From the NCBI GenBank assembly GCA_919901335.1, contig CAKKOZ010000131.1:1-23088 (forward strand): a stretch of 23,088 bases of DNA. The letters run 5' to 3'. The notes under the pieces were generated by a model. The model worked only from the letters and a program-made list of their open reading frames with translations. It was not told the origin of the DNA and ran no database searches. The position numbers and the translations under genes are program-made. Positions 7,524-14,892 of this stretch are shown piece by piece. The stretch comes from Nitrospiria bacterium. GTDB lineage: Bacteria; Nitrospirota; Nitrospiria; JACQBZ01. Positions within the stretch are counted from its first letter, which is position 1. Every line of letters starts with the position of its first letter.

Positions 7524-8864
7524 ATGCAGAAGCGACAAAAGACCTTGGTGGGCGTCACGATCGTCCTTTTGATCACCGTATTCACAACGGGTATGATGGT
7601 GGAAAAGGGGCTTCGCGATGCGTTCTCTGCCGAAACAGAGACGTACGAGGAGCTCAAAATCTTTGCCGAAGTCCTGTCTTTGATCCAGAAGAATTACGTT
7701 GAGGAAAGCAAAGGCAAGGATCTGGTGTACGGCGCCATCCGAGGGATGCTCAATGCCCTGGATCCGCACTCCGCTTTTATGCCGCCGGAGATGTACAAGG
7801 AGATGCAGGTCGATACGAAAGGGGAGTTCGGGGGGCTGGGCATTCAGATCGGAACCAAGGATAATCGTCTGACAGTGATCGCCCCGATCGAGGGGACGCC
7901 TGCAGAGCGAGCCGGGGTCAAGGCGGGGGATTTCATCATCAAAGTCGATGAGGATTCCACGAAAGAGATGACGCTCATGGAGGCGGTGCAGAAGATGCGG
8001 GGGCCGAAAGGCACCAAGGTTCAATTGACCGTTCAACGGGAAGGGGCCGAGGAGCCGTTGGTGTTCAACCTCGTCAGGGAAGTCATTAAGATTGACAGCG
8101 TCAAGAGCAAGATGCTGGACAATCATATCGGATATGTCCGTCTGAGCCAATTTCAAGAGATGACGGCAAAAGACCTTGCCTCCGCGTTGAGAAAGCTGAA
8201 GGAGGCCAAGATGCAGTCCATTATTCTGGACCTCCGTAATAACCCGGGCGGTCTGTTGACATCGGCCATCGAGACGACGGAATTGTTCATTCCGCCGGGC
8301 AAGGTCGTGGTGTCCATTAAGGGCCGTGACCCGAAAAAGCAGAAGGATGAATATCAGTCGGGCAACAAGAACCCTTATGACAGCTATCCCATGATCGTTC
8401 TGGTGAATGAAGGAAGCGCCAGCGCTTCCGAGATCGTGTCGGGCGCGTTGCAGGACTGGGGTCGTGCGATTGTCCTTGGAACGCCGACGTTTGGAAAGGG
8501 CTCGGTCCAGACGATTCTACAGCTAAGCGATGGTTCGGGTCTGCGATTGACCACGGCCAAATACTACACACCAAAGGGGCGCTCGATTCAGAACATCGGA
8601 ATCGAGCCGGATATTATTGTCAAACTGATTTCCATCAAGGGGTCCGCACCCGCGCCGCCGGTCCTTCGAGAGAAGGATCTGGAAAGACATCTTAAGAACG
8701 AGGGTGCGGAGCCGCATCCCGACAGGGAAATACAGCAACAACCGGCGCCATTATTAAACGAGGCAGGACAAGAGGCGGAAGACGTCCAGTTACAAAAGGC
8801 GATTGATCTCCTTAAAACGTGGGAAATATTCAAGGAAATAAGGCCGTTACAAGCGGCCGGTTGA
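7524..8864 (+). CDS. ctpA: C-terminal processing peptidase, S41 family (CtpA/Prc-like)
   Basis: This is a periplasmic serine protease that trims C-termini, often of peptidoglycan hydrolases or their regulators. The 446-residue form starting at the ATG at 7524 is chosen for its AGGAGGG (7513-7519); an in-frame upstream start at 7491 lacks that support. It has an N-terminal membrane anchor or signal (about 8-26), a PDZ domain (about 95-180; GEFGGLGIQIG, APIEGTPAERAGVKAGD) and the tail-protease fold. The Ser-Lys dyad is Ser300 in NEGSASASE and Lys325 in TFGKGSVQT, 25 apart as in the family. The position after ftsEX-envC is common and suggests envelope-remodelling duty. The 124-base gap upstream (7400-7523) has no convincing promoter or terminator. 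Confidence 0.95.
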   Translation: MQKRQKTLVGVTIVLLITVFTTGMMVEKGLRDAFSAETETYEELKIFAEVLSLIQKNYVEESKGKDLVYGAIRGMLNALDPHSAFMPPEMYKEMQVDTKGEFGGLGIQIGTKDNRLTVIAPIEGTPAERAGVKAGDFIIKVDEDSTKEMTLMEAVQKMRGPKGTKVQLTVQREGAEEPLVFNLVREVIKIDSVKSKMLDNHIGYVRLSQFQEMTAKDLASALRKLKEAKMQSIILDLRNNPGGLLTSAIETTELFIPPGKVVVSIKGRDPKKQKDEYQSGNKNPYDSYPMIVLVNEGSASASEIVSGALQDWGRAIVLGTPTFGKGSVQTILQLSDGSGLRLTTAKYYTPKGRSIQNIGIEPDIIVKLISIKGSAPAPPVLREKDLERHLKNEGAEPHPDREIQQQPAPLLNEAGQEAEDVQLQKAIDLLKTWEIFKEIRPLQAAG

Positions 8865-8879
8865 TTCTAAGAAAAGGGC

Positions 8880-8908
8880 TTGACTTCAGGAAGGCGATGG
8901 TGTAGATT
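8880..8908 (+). promoter_or_regulatory. Promoter of groES-groEL
   Basis: TTGACT at 8880-8885 and TAGATT at 8903-8908 have 17-base spacing. The predicted transcription start near 8915 falls inside the CIRCE palindrome, the standard arrangement for a vegetative promoter blocked by HrcA. Confidence 0.75.
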
Positions 8909-8933
8909 AGCACTCACTTATGGTGAGTGCTAA
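8907..8933 (+). promoter_or_regulatory. CIRCE element (HrcA operator)
   Basis: TTAGCACTC at 8907-8915, nine spacer bases and GAGTGCTAA at 8925-8933 match the CIRCE consensus perfectly in both arms. HrcA repressor binding here controls groESL in response to heat and GroEL availability. It overlaps the -10 box and predicted start site and lies 34 bases before the first groES start codon. The hrcA gene is not in this window. Confidence 0.97.
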
Positions 8934-8967
8934 TTTTTTAAACATGATATGAGAGGGGGAATAGGTT

Positions 8968-9270
8968 ATGGCTACACAGGCAACACAGATAAAAGGGGAA
9001 GTTTCGATGAAGTTTAAACCGCTCAGGGACCGTGTTTTCGTGAGCTATTCGGAAGAGGCAGACAGGACTGCGGGGGGGATTTATATTCCGGAAGCCGCCA
9101 AAGAGAAACCGCAGAAGGGAAAGATCGATGCGGTGGGCAGCGAGGTCAAAAATCTTAAGGTCGGCGATACAATCTTGTTCGACAAGTATTCCGGCAGCAA
9201 AATCAGTATGGACGGGACGGACTACCTGATCGTCAAGGAAGAAGACGTCTTGGGGGTATTCGAAAAGTAA
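8968..9270 (+). CDS. groES: Co-chaperonin GroES (Hsp10)
   Basis: GroES caps the GroEL chamber as a heptamer. The core MKFKPLRDRVFVSY...TAGGIYIPEAAKEKPQKGKI, with the mobile loop, and the KVGDTILFDKYSG...DYLIVKEEDVLGV end are clear. Two starts have good ribosome sites. The ATG at 8968 (GAGGGGGA at 8953-8960) gives 100 residues with a 13-residue leader. The ATG at 9007 (AGGGGAA at 8994-9000) gives 87 residues beginning exactly where GroES normally does. The outer start is listed; the inner may be the true one. The segment AVGSEVKNLKVGD is shorter than in E. coli GroES by roughly eight residues, in the roof-hairpin region. Confidence 0.95.
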   Translation: MATQATQIKGEVSMKFKPLRDRVFVSYSEEADRTAGGIYIPEAAKEKPQKGKIDAVGSEVKNLKVGDTILFDKYSGSKISMDGTDYLIVKEEDVLGVFEK

Positions 9271-9351
9271 GTCAATTCAACCATAACCTTTATAACAGGA
9301 TCAGCGGGGCAAAGGCTTGCTTCGTTGAACGACAAAGAAAGAGGTGGTTTT

Positions 9352-10977
9352 ATGGCAAAGCAACTGTTGTACAGCGACTCGGCCCGTGCGGCCGTTCTCC
9401 GGGGGGTCAATCAATTGACCGAAGCGGTCAAGGCCACGTTGGGCCCCAAGGGAAGAAACGCAATGATCGACAAGAAGTTCGGCGCGCCGACGATTACCAA
9501 GGACGGCGTCACCGTGGCCAAGGAGATTGAGCTAAAAGATCCCTATGAGAACATGGGCGCTCAGCTTGTCAAGGAAGTGGCCAGCAAGACCAGCGATGCA
9601 GCGGGCGATGGGACCACCACCGCAACGGTTCTGGCCTGGTCCATTTATAAAGAGGGTGTCAAAAGCGTATCGGCCGGTGCGAACTCCATGGAACTCAAGC
9701 GCGGTATTGATCGGTCGGTCGATGTGGTGGTCGGTGAGCTCAAAAAAATGTCCAAGCCTTGCCAGACCAAGAAGGAGATCGCGCAGATCGGCACTATTTC
9801 GGCCAACACGGACGCCACCATTGGTGAGTTAATTGCCGAGGCGATGGAGAAGGTCGGGAAGGACGGGGTCATTACGGTCGAGGAAGCCAAGAGCATGACC
9901 ACGACGCTGGATGTGGTCGAAGGGATGCAGTTCGATCGCGGATACCTTTCGCCCTATTTCATCACCGATCCGGAGCGGATGGAGTGCATGCTGGAAGATC
10001 CCTTTATTCTGATCAATGAAAAGAAGATCAGCGCCATGAAGGACCTGCTCCCGATCCTGGAGCAGATTGCGAGATTGGGAAAGCCCTTCGTGATCATTGC
10101 GGAGGAAGTCGAAGGCGAGGCGCTGGCGACGTTGGTCGTGAACAAGCTTCGCGGGACGCTTCACTGCGCGGCCGTAAAGGCGCCCGGGTTCGGCGATCGG
10201 CGGAAGGCGATGCTGGAAGATGTTGCCGCCCTCACCGGCGGACAGGTTATTTCGGAGGAGCTGGGTCTGAAGCTTGAGAACGTGAAGATCACGGATCTCG
10301 GCCGGGCCAAACGGGTCACGATTGACAAGGATAACACGACGATCATCGAAGGCGCCGGGGATCAGGCCAAGATTCAGGGCCGGGTGAAGCAGATTAAGGC
10401 CCAGATCGAGGAGACCACCTCGGATTATGATCGCGAGAAGCTCCAGGAACGGCTGGCCAAGATCGTCGGAGGAGTCGCCATCATCAATGTCGGTGCGGCC
10501 ACCGAAACGGAGATGAAGGAAAAGAAGGCCCGCGTCGAAGATGCGCTGCATGCGACCAAGGCGGCGGTTGAAGAAGGCATTGTTCCGGGCGGCGGCGTTG
10601 CGTTGCTCCGATGCATCCCCGCGCTTGAAAAACTCAAGCTGGAGGGGGATCAACAGGTCGGCGTCAATATCGTCAAACGGGCTCTTGAAGAGCCGATCCG
10701 GCAGATCGTGATCAATGCGGGTTGCGAGGGATCGGTGGTGGTGGAACGGACCCGAAAAGAGAAAACGAACATCGGCTTCGACGCGATCAGTGAAACCTAC
10801 GTGGATATGGTCGAGGCCGGAATCATTGACCCGACCAAGGTGACCCGGACGGCCCTTCAGAATGCGGCGAGCGTGGCCGGCCTGATGTTGACAACCGAGG
10901 TGATGGTCACTGAAATCCCCGAGGAGAAGAGAGCGCCCCAGATGCCCGGTGGCGGCGGCATGGGAGAGATGTATTAA
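9352..10977 (+). CDS. groEL: Chaperonin GroEL (Hsp60)
   Basis: GroEL is the ATP-driven folding chamber. The 541-residue product starting at the ATG at 9352 (GAGGTGG at 9341-9347) begins MAKQLLYSDSARAAVLRG. It has KATLGPKGRNAMIDKKFGAPTITKDGVTVAKEI, the nucleotide-binding GDGTTTATVLA and the apical-domain RGYLSPYFITDPERM. The conserved EEGIVPGGGVALLRC also appears. The C-terminal tail is a short Gly-Met stretch (PGGGGMGEMY) instead of several GGM repeats. It follows groES by 81 bases under the same CIRCE-controlled promoter and is followed by a strong terminator. An in-frame upstream start at 9325 lacks support. Confidence 0.98.
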   Translation: MAKQLLYSDSARAAVLRGVNQLTEAVKATLGPKGRNAMIDKKFGAPTITKDGVTVAKEIELKDPYENMGAQLVKEVASKTSDAAGDGTTTATVLAWSIYKEGVKSVSAGANSMELKRGIDRSVDVVVGELKKMSKPCQTKKEIAQIGTISANTDATIGELIAEAMEKVGKDGVITVEEAKSMTTTLDVVEGMQFDRGYLSPYFITDPERMECMLEDPFILINEKKISAMKDLLPILEQIARLGKPFVIIAEEVEGEALATLVVNKLRGTLHCAAVKAPGFGDRRKAMLEDVAALTGGQVISEELGLKLENVKITDLGRAKRVTIDKDNTTIIEGAGDQAKIQGRVKQIKAQIEETTSDYDREKLQERLAKIVGGVAIINVGAATETEMKEKKARVEDALHATKAAVEEGIVPGGGVALLRCIPALEKLKLEGDQQVGVNIVKRALEEPIRQIVINAGCEGSVVVERTRKEKTNIGFDAISETYVDMVEAGIIDPTKVTRTALQNAASVAGLMLTTEVMVTEIPEEKRAPQMPGGGGMGEMY

Positions 10978-10995
10978 GAGCGCTTAAGACAAAGT

Positions 10996-11034
10996 AAAAG
11001 CCCCCGCCGTTTCCAACGGCGGGGGCTTTTTTTT
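10996..11034 (+). terminator. Intrinsic terminator after groEL
   Basis: A perfect inverted repeat of AAAAGCCCCCGCCGTT (10996-11011) pairs with 11015-11030 around a three-base loop, and the run of eight T ends at 11034. The very GC-rich stem plus T-tract is a textbook Rho-independent terminator. The A-tract on the other side makes it potentially bidirectional. Confidence 0.96.
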
Positions 11035-11063
11035 GACGCGGTGGATTGAAGCGGAATGATGGA

Positions 11064-11092
11064 TTGACACCGCCCGGAAAGTGGTATAAAAT
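11064..11092 (+). promoter_or_regulatory. Near-consensus promoter of trxA(-recN)
   Basis: TTGACA at 11064-11069 is a perfect -35. TAAAAT at 11087-11092 follows a 17-base spacer and has five of six consensus -10 bases; an overlapping TATAAA at 11085-11090 gives 15-base spacing. The predicted start near 11099 leaves a leader of about 32 bases before trxA. Confidence 0.8.
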
Positions 11093-11130
11093 TTCGTCAT
11101 TTCACAAAGTAACGGGGGAAGGGGAGGTTT

Positions 11131-11463
11131 ATGGAAAAACCGCTTAAGGTGGATTCGCAGAGCTGGGAGCAGGAAGTGTCAAAGGGCCCGGGGCTGGTGA
11201 TGGTTGATTTTTGGGCCGTGTGGTGCGGGCCGTGTCGAATCATCGCTCCGATTGTGGATGAATTGGCTCAGGAATACGAGGGCCGACTGCGTGTGCTCAA
11301 ACTGAACACGGATGAAAATCCGGATGTGGCCAGCCGGTATCAGATCATGGGAATCCCAACCCTTCTTTTCTTTAAAGACGGAAAACCGGTTGATAAAATT
11401 GTAGGCGCGGCCGCAAAAAAGCAGTTCAAAGACAAGATCGACTCGCTCCTGGCCGTGAACTAG
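11131..11463 (+). CDS. trxA: Thioredoxin
   Basis: This is a small cytoplasmic dithiol reductant. The 110-residue product has the WCGPC active site (31-35) within VMVDFWAVWCGPCRIIAPIVDELA, and the cis-proline at GIPT (Pro76) in YQIMGIPTLLFFKDGKPV. It ends with the expected C-terminal helix. Length is typical (about 105-110) and there is no signal peptide. The ATG at 11131 is preceded by GGGGAGG. It has its own strong promoter and lies 38 bases before recN, so the two may be co-transcribed. Confidence 0.97.
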   Translation: MEKPLKVDSQSWEQEVSKGPGLVMVDFWAVWCGPCRIIAPIVDELAQEYEGRLRVLKLNTDENPDVASRYQIMGIPTLLFFKDGKPVDKIVGAAAKKQFKDKIDSLLAVN

Positions 11464-11501
11464 GAGCCGGTCGGCCGCGTCAACGACGTTTCGAGAGTTC
11501 T

Positions 11502-13181
11502 ATGCTGCGCGAACTGCGCATTCAAAACTTTGCCATCATCGATCGTCTTGAAATTCAGTTTCATGAGCAGCTCAACGTTTTAACCGGCGAAACAGGATCG
11601 GGAAAATCCATCCTGGTGGACGCGGTGGATCTCCTCCTGGGCGGTCGCGCTTCATCCGAACAGATCCGAACCGGCTGCGATGAGGCCGTCCTTGAGGCGG
11701 CCTTTCAAATTTCGGCGGACGGTCTGATTGCCGAACAGCTGAACGAGATGGATCTTCCCGTCGGAAAAGGGGAGGATCTCGTGATTCGCCGCGTCCTTAC
11801 CCGCACTGGAAAAAGCCGCGCCCAGATCAATGGGCGCCTCGTCACCCTCGGACAACTCCAGCGGTTGGGAAACCTGCTGGTGGATATTCACGGTCAGCAC
11901 GAGCATCAATCCCTCCTCAACCCGGAACAGCAGCTTTATCTTCTGGACGCCTTCGGAAAACTGCTTCCTCTAAGAGAAAACTGCCATCGCCACTCTCTCG
12001 CCTTTCAGACGGTTCGTGATGAACTCGCGGAACTGACAAGCCGGGAACGCGACCGGTTCCAGCGTGAGGACCTCCTTAAATTTCAGGTGCAGGAAATCGG
12101 GTCGGCACAGCTTTCTCCGGGGGAGGATGTTCGTCTGGAACAGGAGCGTAGCCTCCTGTCCAATGCCGAGCGCCTTGCGGTCCTGGCGGACGAAGCCTAT
12201 CAGTGCTTGTACAATGCGGACGGTGCGATCGTGGGCCAGCTGGCGCGGGTTGAATCGCTCTTGATTGAATTGGTTCGCACGGATGATCGCATGAAGGATC
12301 TGGCGGAGACCTGTTCAGGGGCCGCGGCCCAACTTCAGGATCTTTCGGGACGGCTCAGGGATTACAAGGAAGGAATCGAGCATGACCCGAAACGCCTGGA
12401 ACAGATTGAGGACCGTCTGCATTGGATCGCTTCGCTCAAGAAGAAGTATTCCTCCGCCCTTGAAGACATTCTGGCATTCCATCGGAAAGCGCAGGACGAT
12501 CTGGCGATCCTGGCCACGCGCGACGAGCGTCTCAAGACCCTCCAGGCGGCACGGGAGGAAGGACGTTTGAAATACGCCGATCTGGCCAAACGGTTGACGA
12601 AGGAGCGGATGCGGGCGGCGCGCTCGCTTGAGAAAAAAGTCGAGAACGAACTCGCCCAGTTGAAAATGGGAAGGACGACGTTTGAAATCCGGATTGAATC
12701 TCGGGAAGGGATGGACGATCTCGGGCCAACCGGTGTGGACGCGATTGAGTTTCTCATCGCTCCCAATCCCGGGGAAGCGCCCAAGCCGTTGGCCCGGATT
12801 GCGTCCGGCGGAGAACTGTCCCGGATCATGTTGTCGTTGAAGTCCATTCTGGCGGCCGTGGATCGCGTGCCGACCTTGATTTTTGACGAGGTGGATGCCG
12901 GGATCGGCGGCGGCGTGGCCGAGGTCGTGGGACAGCGTTTAAAGAATCTGGCCCGACATCGTCAGGTTTTATGCGTGACCCATCTGGCTCAGATTGCCAG
13001 TCAGGCCGCAGCCCACTTTACCGTTGAGAAGGGATTATCCGACGGCCGCACGGTGACAAAAGTCAGGCAACTCGAGAAAGACAACCGGGTTGAAGAAATT
13101 GCGCGAATGCTCGGGGGCCGCGAACTCACCCCCACCGCTTTCAAGCACGCCCGCGAAATGCTGGACCTCGGGATGCATTAA
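11502..13181 (+). CDS. recN: DNA repair ATPase RecN
   Basis: RecN is an SMC-like ATPase that acts early in double-strand break repair by tethering DNA ends. The 559-residue product has the N-terminal half of the ATPase head (MLRELRIQNFAIIDRLEIQF; Walker A GETGSGKS at 29-36). A long coiled-coil-rich middle (about 160-370) follows, then the C-terminal half with signature ASGGELSRIMLSLK (near 435) and Walker B PTLIFDEVDAGIGG (near 457-470). HLAQIASQAAAHF near the end is family-typical. Length is normal (E. coli about 553). It is convergent with the PP2C gene, with only 23 bases between stops. No LexA-type box is obvious upstream. Confidence 0.97.
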   Translation: MLRELRIQNFAIIDRLEIQFHEQLNVLTGETGSGKSILVDAVDLLLGGRASSEQIRTGCDEAVLEAAFQISADGLIAEQLNEMDLPVGKGEDLVIRRVLTRTGKSRAQINGRLVTLGQLQRLGNLLVDIHGQHEHQSLLNPEQQLYLLDAFGKLLPLRENCHRHSLAFQTVRDELAELTSRERDRFQREDLLKFQVQEIGSAQLSPGEDVRLEQERSLLSNAERLAVLADEAYQCLYNADGAIVGQLARVESLLIELVRTDDRMKDLAETCSGAAAQLQDLSGRLRDYKEGIEHDPKRLEQIEDRLHWIASLKKKYSSALEDILAFHRKAQDDLAILATRDERLKTLQAAREEGRLKYADLAKRLTKERMRAARSLEKKVENELAQLKMGRTTFEIRIESREGMDDLGPTGVDAIEFLIAPNPGEAPKPLARIASGGELSRIMLSLKSILAAVDRVPTLIFDEVDAGIGGGVAEVVGQRLKNLARHRQVLCVTHLAQIASQAAAHFTVEKGLSDGRTVTKVRQLEKDNRVEEIARMLGGRELTPTAFKHAREMLDLGMH

Positions 13182-13204
13182 ATGACTCGTTTGTATTGGC
13201 GGCG

Positions 13205-13975
13205 TCAGGGACGGGCGCTGGTGATCAAGACGACGGTGACGTTGTCCTCGCCGCCCTTTTTATTGGCGAGGTCGATCAACCGCTGACAGGCGGCCCGGGG
13301 ATCTTGGAGGGAATCGAGGCCGTTGATGCGCATCTCTTCATCGGTCAAAAGGTTGCTCAAGCCGTCCGAACACAGGAGGAAAGCGTCGCCATCACTGAGG
13401 GGAACGGTTTTGACATCCACATCCACCTTCCCGCTGCTTCCCAACGCCCGTGTGATGACGTGTCTGAGCGGATGCTGTCCGGCCTCTTCAATTTTAAGGA
13501 GCCCCTGGCTGATGTAGTCATTCATCAGCGAATGGTCCTCCGTCAACCGTTGGATTTTCCCGTCTCGAATGAGGTAAGCGCGGCTGTCTCCCACGTGGGC
13601 GACGTAGGCGGTGTCCTGATCCATCAGGACGGAGACCATCGTCGTGCCCATCCCGCCCAGTTTGGGATTGGAGTGGCTGGTTTGATAGATCTTTTCGTTG
13701 GCCAGCTTCCCGGCCGCCACCAGCCGCTTGACCGGCAGGGGAAGGTTCGAATCAACATCGGCCGGCCAGGATACCTCGGACGACCGGGCACTGGACTGAA
13801 TAAAATCGTGCATCGTGTCGACCGCCATATGACTGGCAATCTCGCCGGCGGCATGGCCGCCCATGCCGTCCGCAACGGTAAAGAACCGGAGATCCGGAAA
13901 AACGCCCCAGGCGTCTTCGTTAGACGAGCGCACGCGCCCGACATCGGATTGGCCGTCAGCTTTAATCTGCATCAT
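13205..13975 (-). CDS. PP2C-family serine/threonine protein phosphatase (Stp/PrpC type)
   Basis: This is a metal-dependent protein phosphatase that reverses Hanks-type kinase phosphorylation. The 256-residue form from the ATG at 13975 (minus strand, AGGA about six bases upstream) starts right at the domain: SDVGRVRSSNEDAW (10-23) and VADGMGGHAAGEIAS (34-48) provide metal ligands. HVGDSRAYLIRDGKIQRLTEDHS, HVITRALG, FLLCSDGLSNLLTDEEM and the final GGEDNVTVVLI complete the PP2C motifs. A longer in-frame start at 14017 adds 14 basic residues without support. No kinase or FHA gene is adjacent in the window. No transmembrane segment is visible. Confidence 0.94.
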   Translation of the reverse strand: MMQIKADGQSDVGRVRSSNEDAWGVFPDLRFFTVADGMGGHAAGEIASHMAVDTMHDFIQSSARSSEVSWPADVDSNLPLPVKRLVAAGKLANEKIYQTSHSNPKLGGMGTTMVSVLMDQDTAYVAHVGDSRAYLIRDGKIQRLTEDHSLMNDYISQGLLKIEEAGQHPLRHVITRALGSSGKVDVDVKTVPLSDGDAFLLCSDGLSNLLTDEEMRINGLDSLQDPRAACQRLIDLANKKGGEDNVTVVLITSARP

Positions 13976-14009
13976 CACGCGTCCTTTGCCCCCCGCACTC
14001 CGATCCTCT

Positions 14010-14024
14010 CGCGGCAAAGCCGCG
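14010..14024 (-). repeat. Hairpin in the 5' leader of the PP2C gene
   Basis: CGCGGC and GCCGCG pair perfectly around an AAA centre. It would begin about five bases after the predicted transcription start of the phosphatase gene, so it may act as a 5' stabilising stem. A related shorter palindrome, CGGGC-AAA-GCCCG, sits at 14171-14183. Confidence 0.45.
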
Positions 14025-14034
14025 GACCGGCTCC

Positions 14035-14063
14035 TTTATAGCATAGTTCGAATACGGGATCAA
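14035..14063 (-). promoter_or_regulatory. Extended -10 promoter for the PP2C gene
   Basis: On the minus strand, TTGATC (14063-14058) and TATAAA (14040-14035) are separated by 17 bases, and TGC precedes the -10, giving an extended -10 box. The predicted start near 14028 leaves a leader of about 53 bases. The phosphatase can therefore be transcribed separately from lysS-lolC-lolD. Confidence 0.65.
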
Positions 14064-14107
14064 TCCGGGCCTGTCCATTATAGGGGCTCACGTCGCCAAT
14101 AATCTTA

Positions 14108-14220
14108 TCTGGGGGCCTGTGCGCTCCGCCTTCGGCGGATGCTCCAATGCCCCCAGACCCCTCGCTCGGACGGGCAAAGCCCGATCCTCGCTTCTCCCCC
14201 TTTCGCTCGCTTTGCTCGCT
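14108..14220. repeat. Hairpin-rich palindromic spacer between lolD and the PP2C gene
   Basis: This spacer holds a two-part stem. A perfect 9-bp outer pair, TCTGGGGGC (14108-14116) with 14149-14157, encloses an inner TCCGCC-TTC-GGCGGA (14125-14139). It is followed by the palindrome CGGGC-AAA-GCCCG (14171-14183) and a direct repeat of GCTCGCT near 14204-14220. No protein is convincing on either strand. Density of inverted repeats suggests a REP-like intergenic element or a factor-assisted transcription end for the lol operon; no long T-run follows. Confidence 0.5.
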
Positions 14221-14226
14221 GGGGAT

Positions 14227-14892
14227 CTACCCTTCTTCAATCTTTCCATCGACCATTCGCACGACGCGATCGGCCTGGGCCGCGAGCTTTTCGTTGTGGG
14301 TGACCAGAACGAAGGTATGCCCAAGCTGCTTGTTCATATCCCTCATCAGTGCGAAGACCTCATCGGCCGTATGGCTGTCAAGATTGCCGGTCGGCTCGTC
14401 GGCCAGTACGAGGTTCGGTTTTAGAATCAACGCTCGGGCGACCGCCACGCGCTGCTGTTCTCCGCCGGAGAGCTCTCCCGGCCGGTGCGAAAGCCGCTCT
14501 CCCAGTCCGACCTTCGATAAAAGATCGGACGCGAGCCGCGCGGCCTCATTCCATTTCGATCCCTGGATCAAGAGCGGCATCATCGTATTCTCCAGCGCCG
14601 TGAACTCCGGCAGCAGATGATGAAACTGGAAGACGAATCCGATCCGGCGGTTTCGGAACGCGGCGAGCTGATTGTCGGTGAGGGTGAACAGGTTCTGGCC
14701 CTCGAACTCGACCGTTCCGGAGGTCGGCCTGTCCAACCCGCCCAGCAGGTGGAGAAAGGTGCTTTTCCCGACGCCGGAGGCCCCGACGATGCAGAGCAAC
14801 TCCCCCCGAACGATCTCCAGATCAATTCCCTTGAGGATCGGCAGAGGCTGGGGCATCTGGAACGTTTTGGTCAGGTTCGTGACGTTGATCAT
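14227..14892 (-). CDS. lolD: Lipoprotein-sorting ABC ATPase LolD
   Basis: LolD energises release of outer-membrane lipoproteins from the inner membrane to LolA. The 221-residue product has Walker A GASGVGKS (37-44), the LolD-characteristic FVFQFHHLLPEFTALEN after the Q-loop, signature LSGGEQQRVAVARAL, Walker B LVLADEPTGNLD and the switch H in LVTHNEK. MacB or FtsE are alternatives, but the HHLLPEFTALEN phrase and the upstream LolC/E-type permease favour LolD. The start overlaps the lolC/E stop by ATGA on the minus strand, so the two are translationally coupled. Confidence 0.93.
   Translation of the reverse strand: MINVTNLTKTFQMPQPLPILKGIDLEIVRGELLCIVGASGVGKSTFLHLLGGLDRPTSGTVEFEGQNLFTLTDNQLAAFRNRRIGFVFQFHHLLPEFTALENTMMPLLIQGSKWNEAARLASDLLSKVGLGERLSHRPGELSGGEQQRVAVARALILKPNLVLADEPTGNLDSHTADEVFALMRDMNKQLGHTFVLVTHNEKLAAQADRVVRMVDGKIEEG

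Noticed and set aside
8412..8429. Perfect 8-bp inverted repeat inside ctpA
   Set aside because: It falls on the codons of the catalytic Gly-Ser-Ala-Ser-Ala-Ser motif and is most simply a codon coincidence.
13196..14041. 281-codon plus-strand frame opposite the PP2C gene
   Set aside because: The minus strand carries all PP2C motifs in order; the plus frame has no recognisable domain.
14077..14082. Perfect minus-strand TATAAT as another PP2C promoter
   Set aside because: No acceptable -35 hexamer at 16-18 bases; the downstream extended -10 promoter at 14035-14063 is better.
14088..14324. Small protein spanning the lolD 3' end and spacer
   Set aside because: Mostly a frame-shadow of lolD continuing through low-complexity palindromes; no ribosome site or conserved motif.
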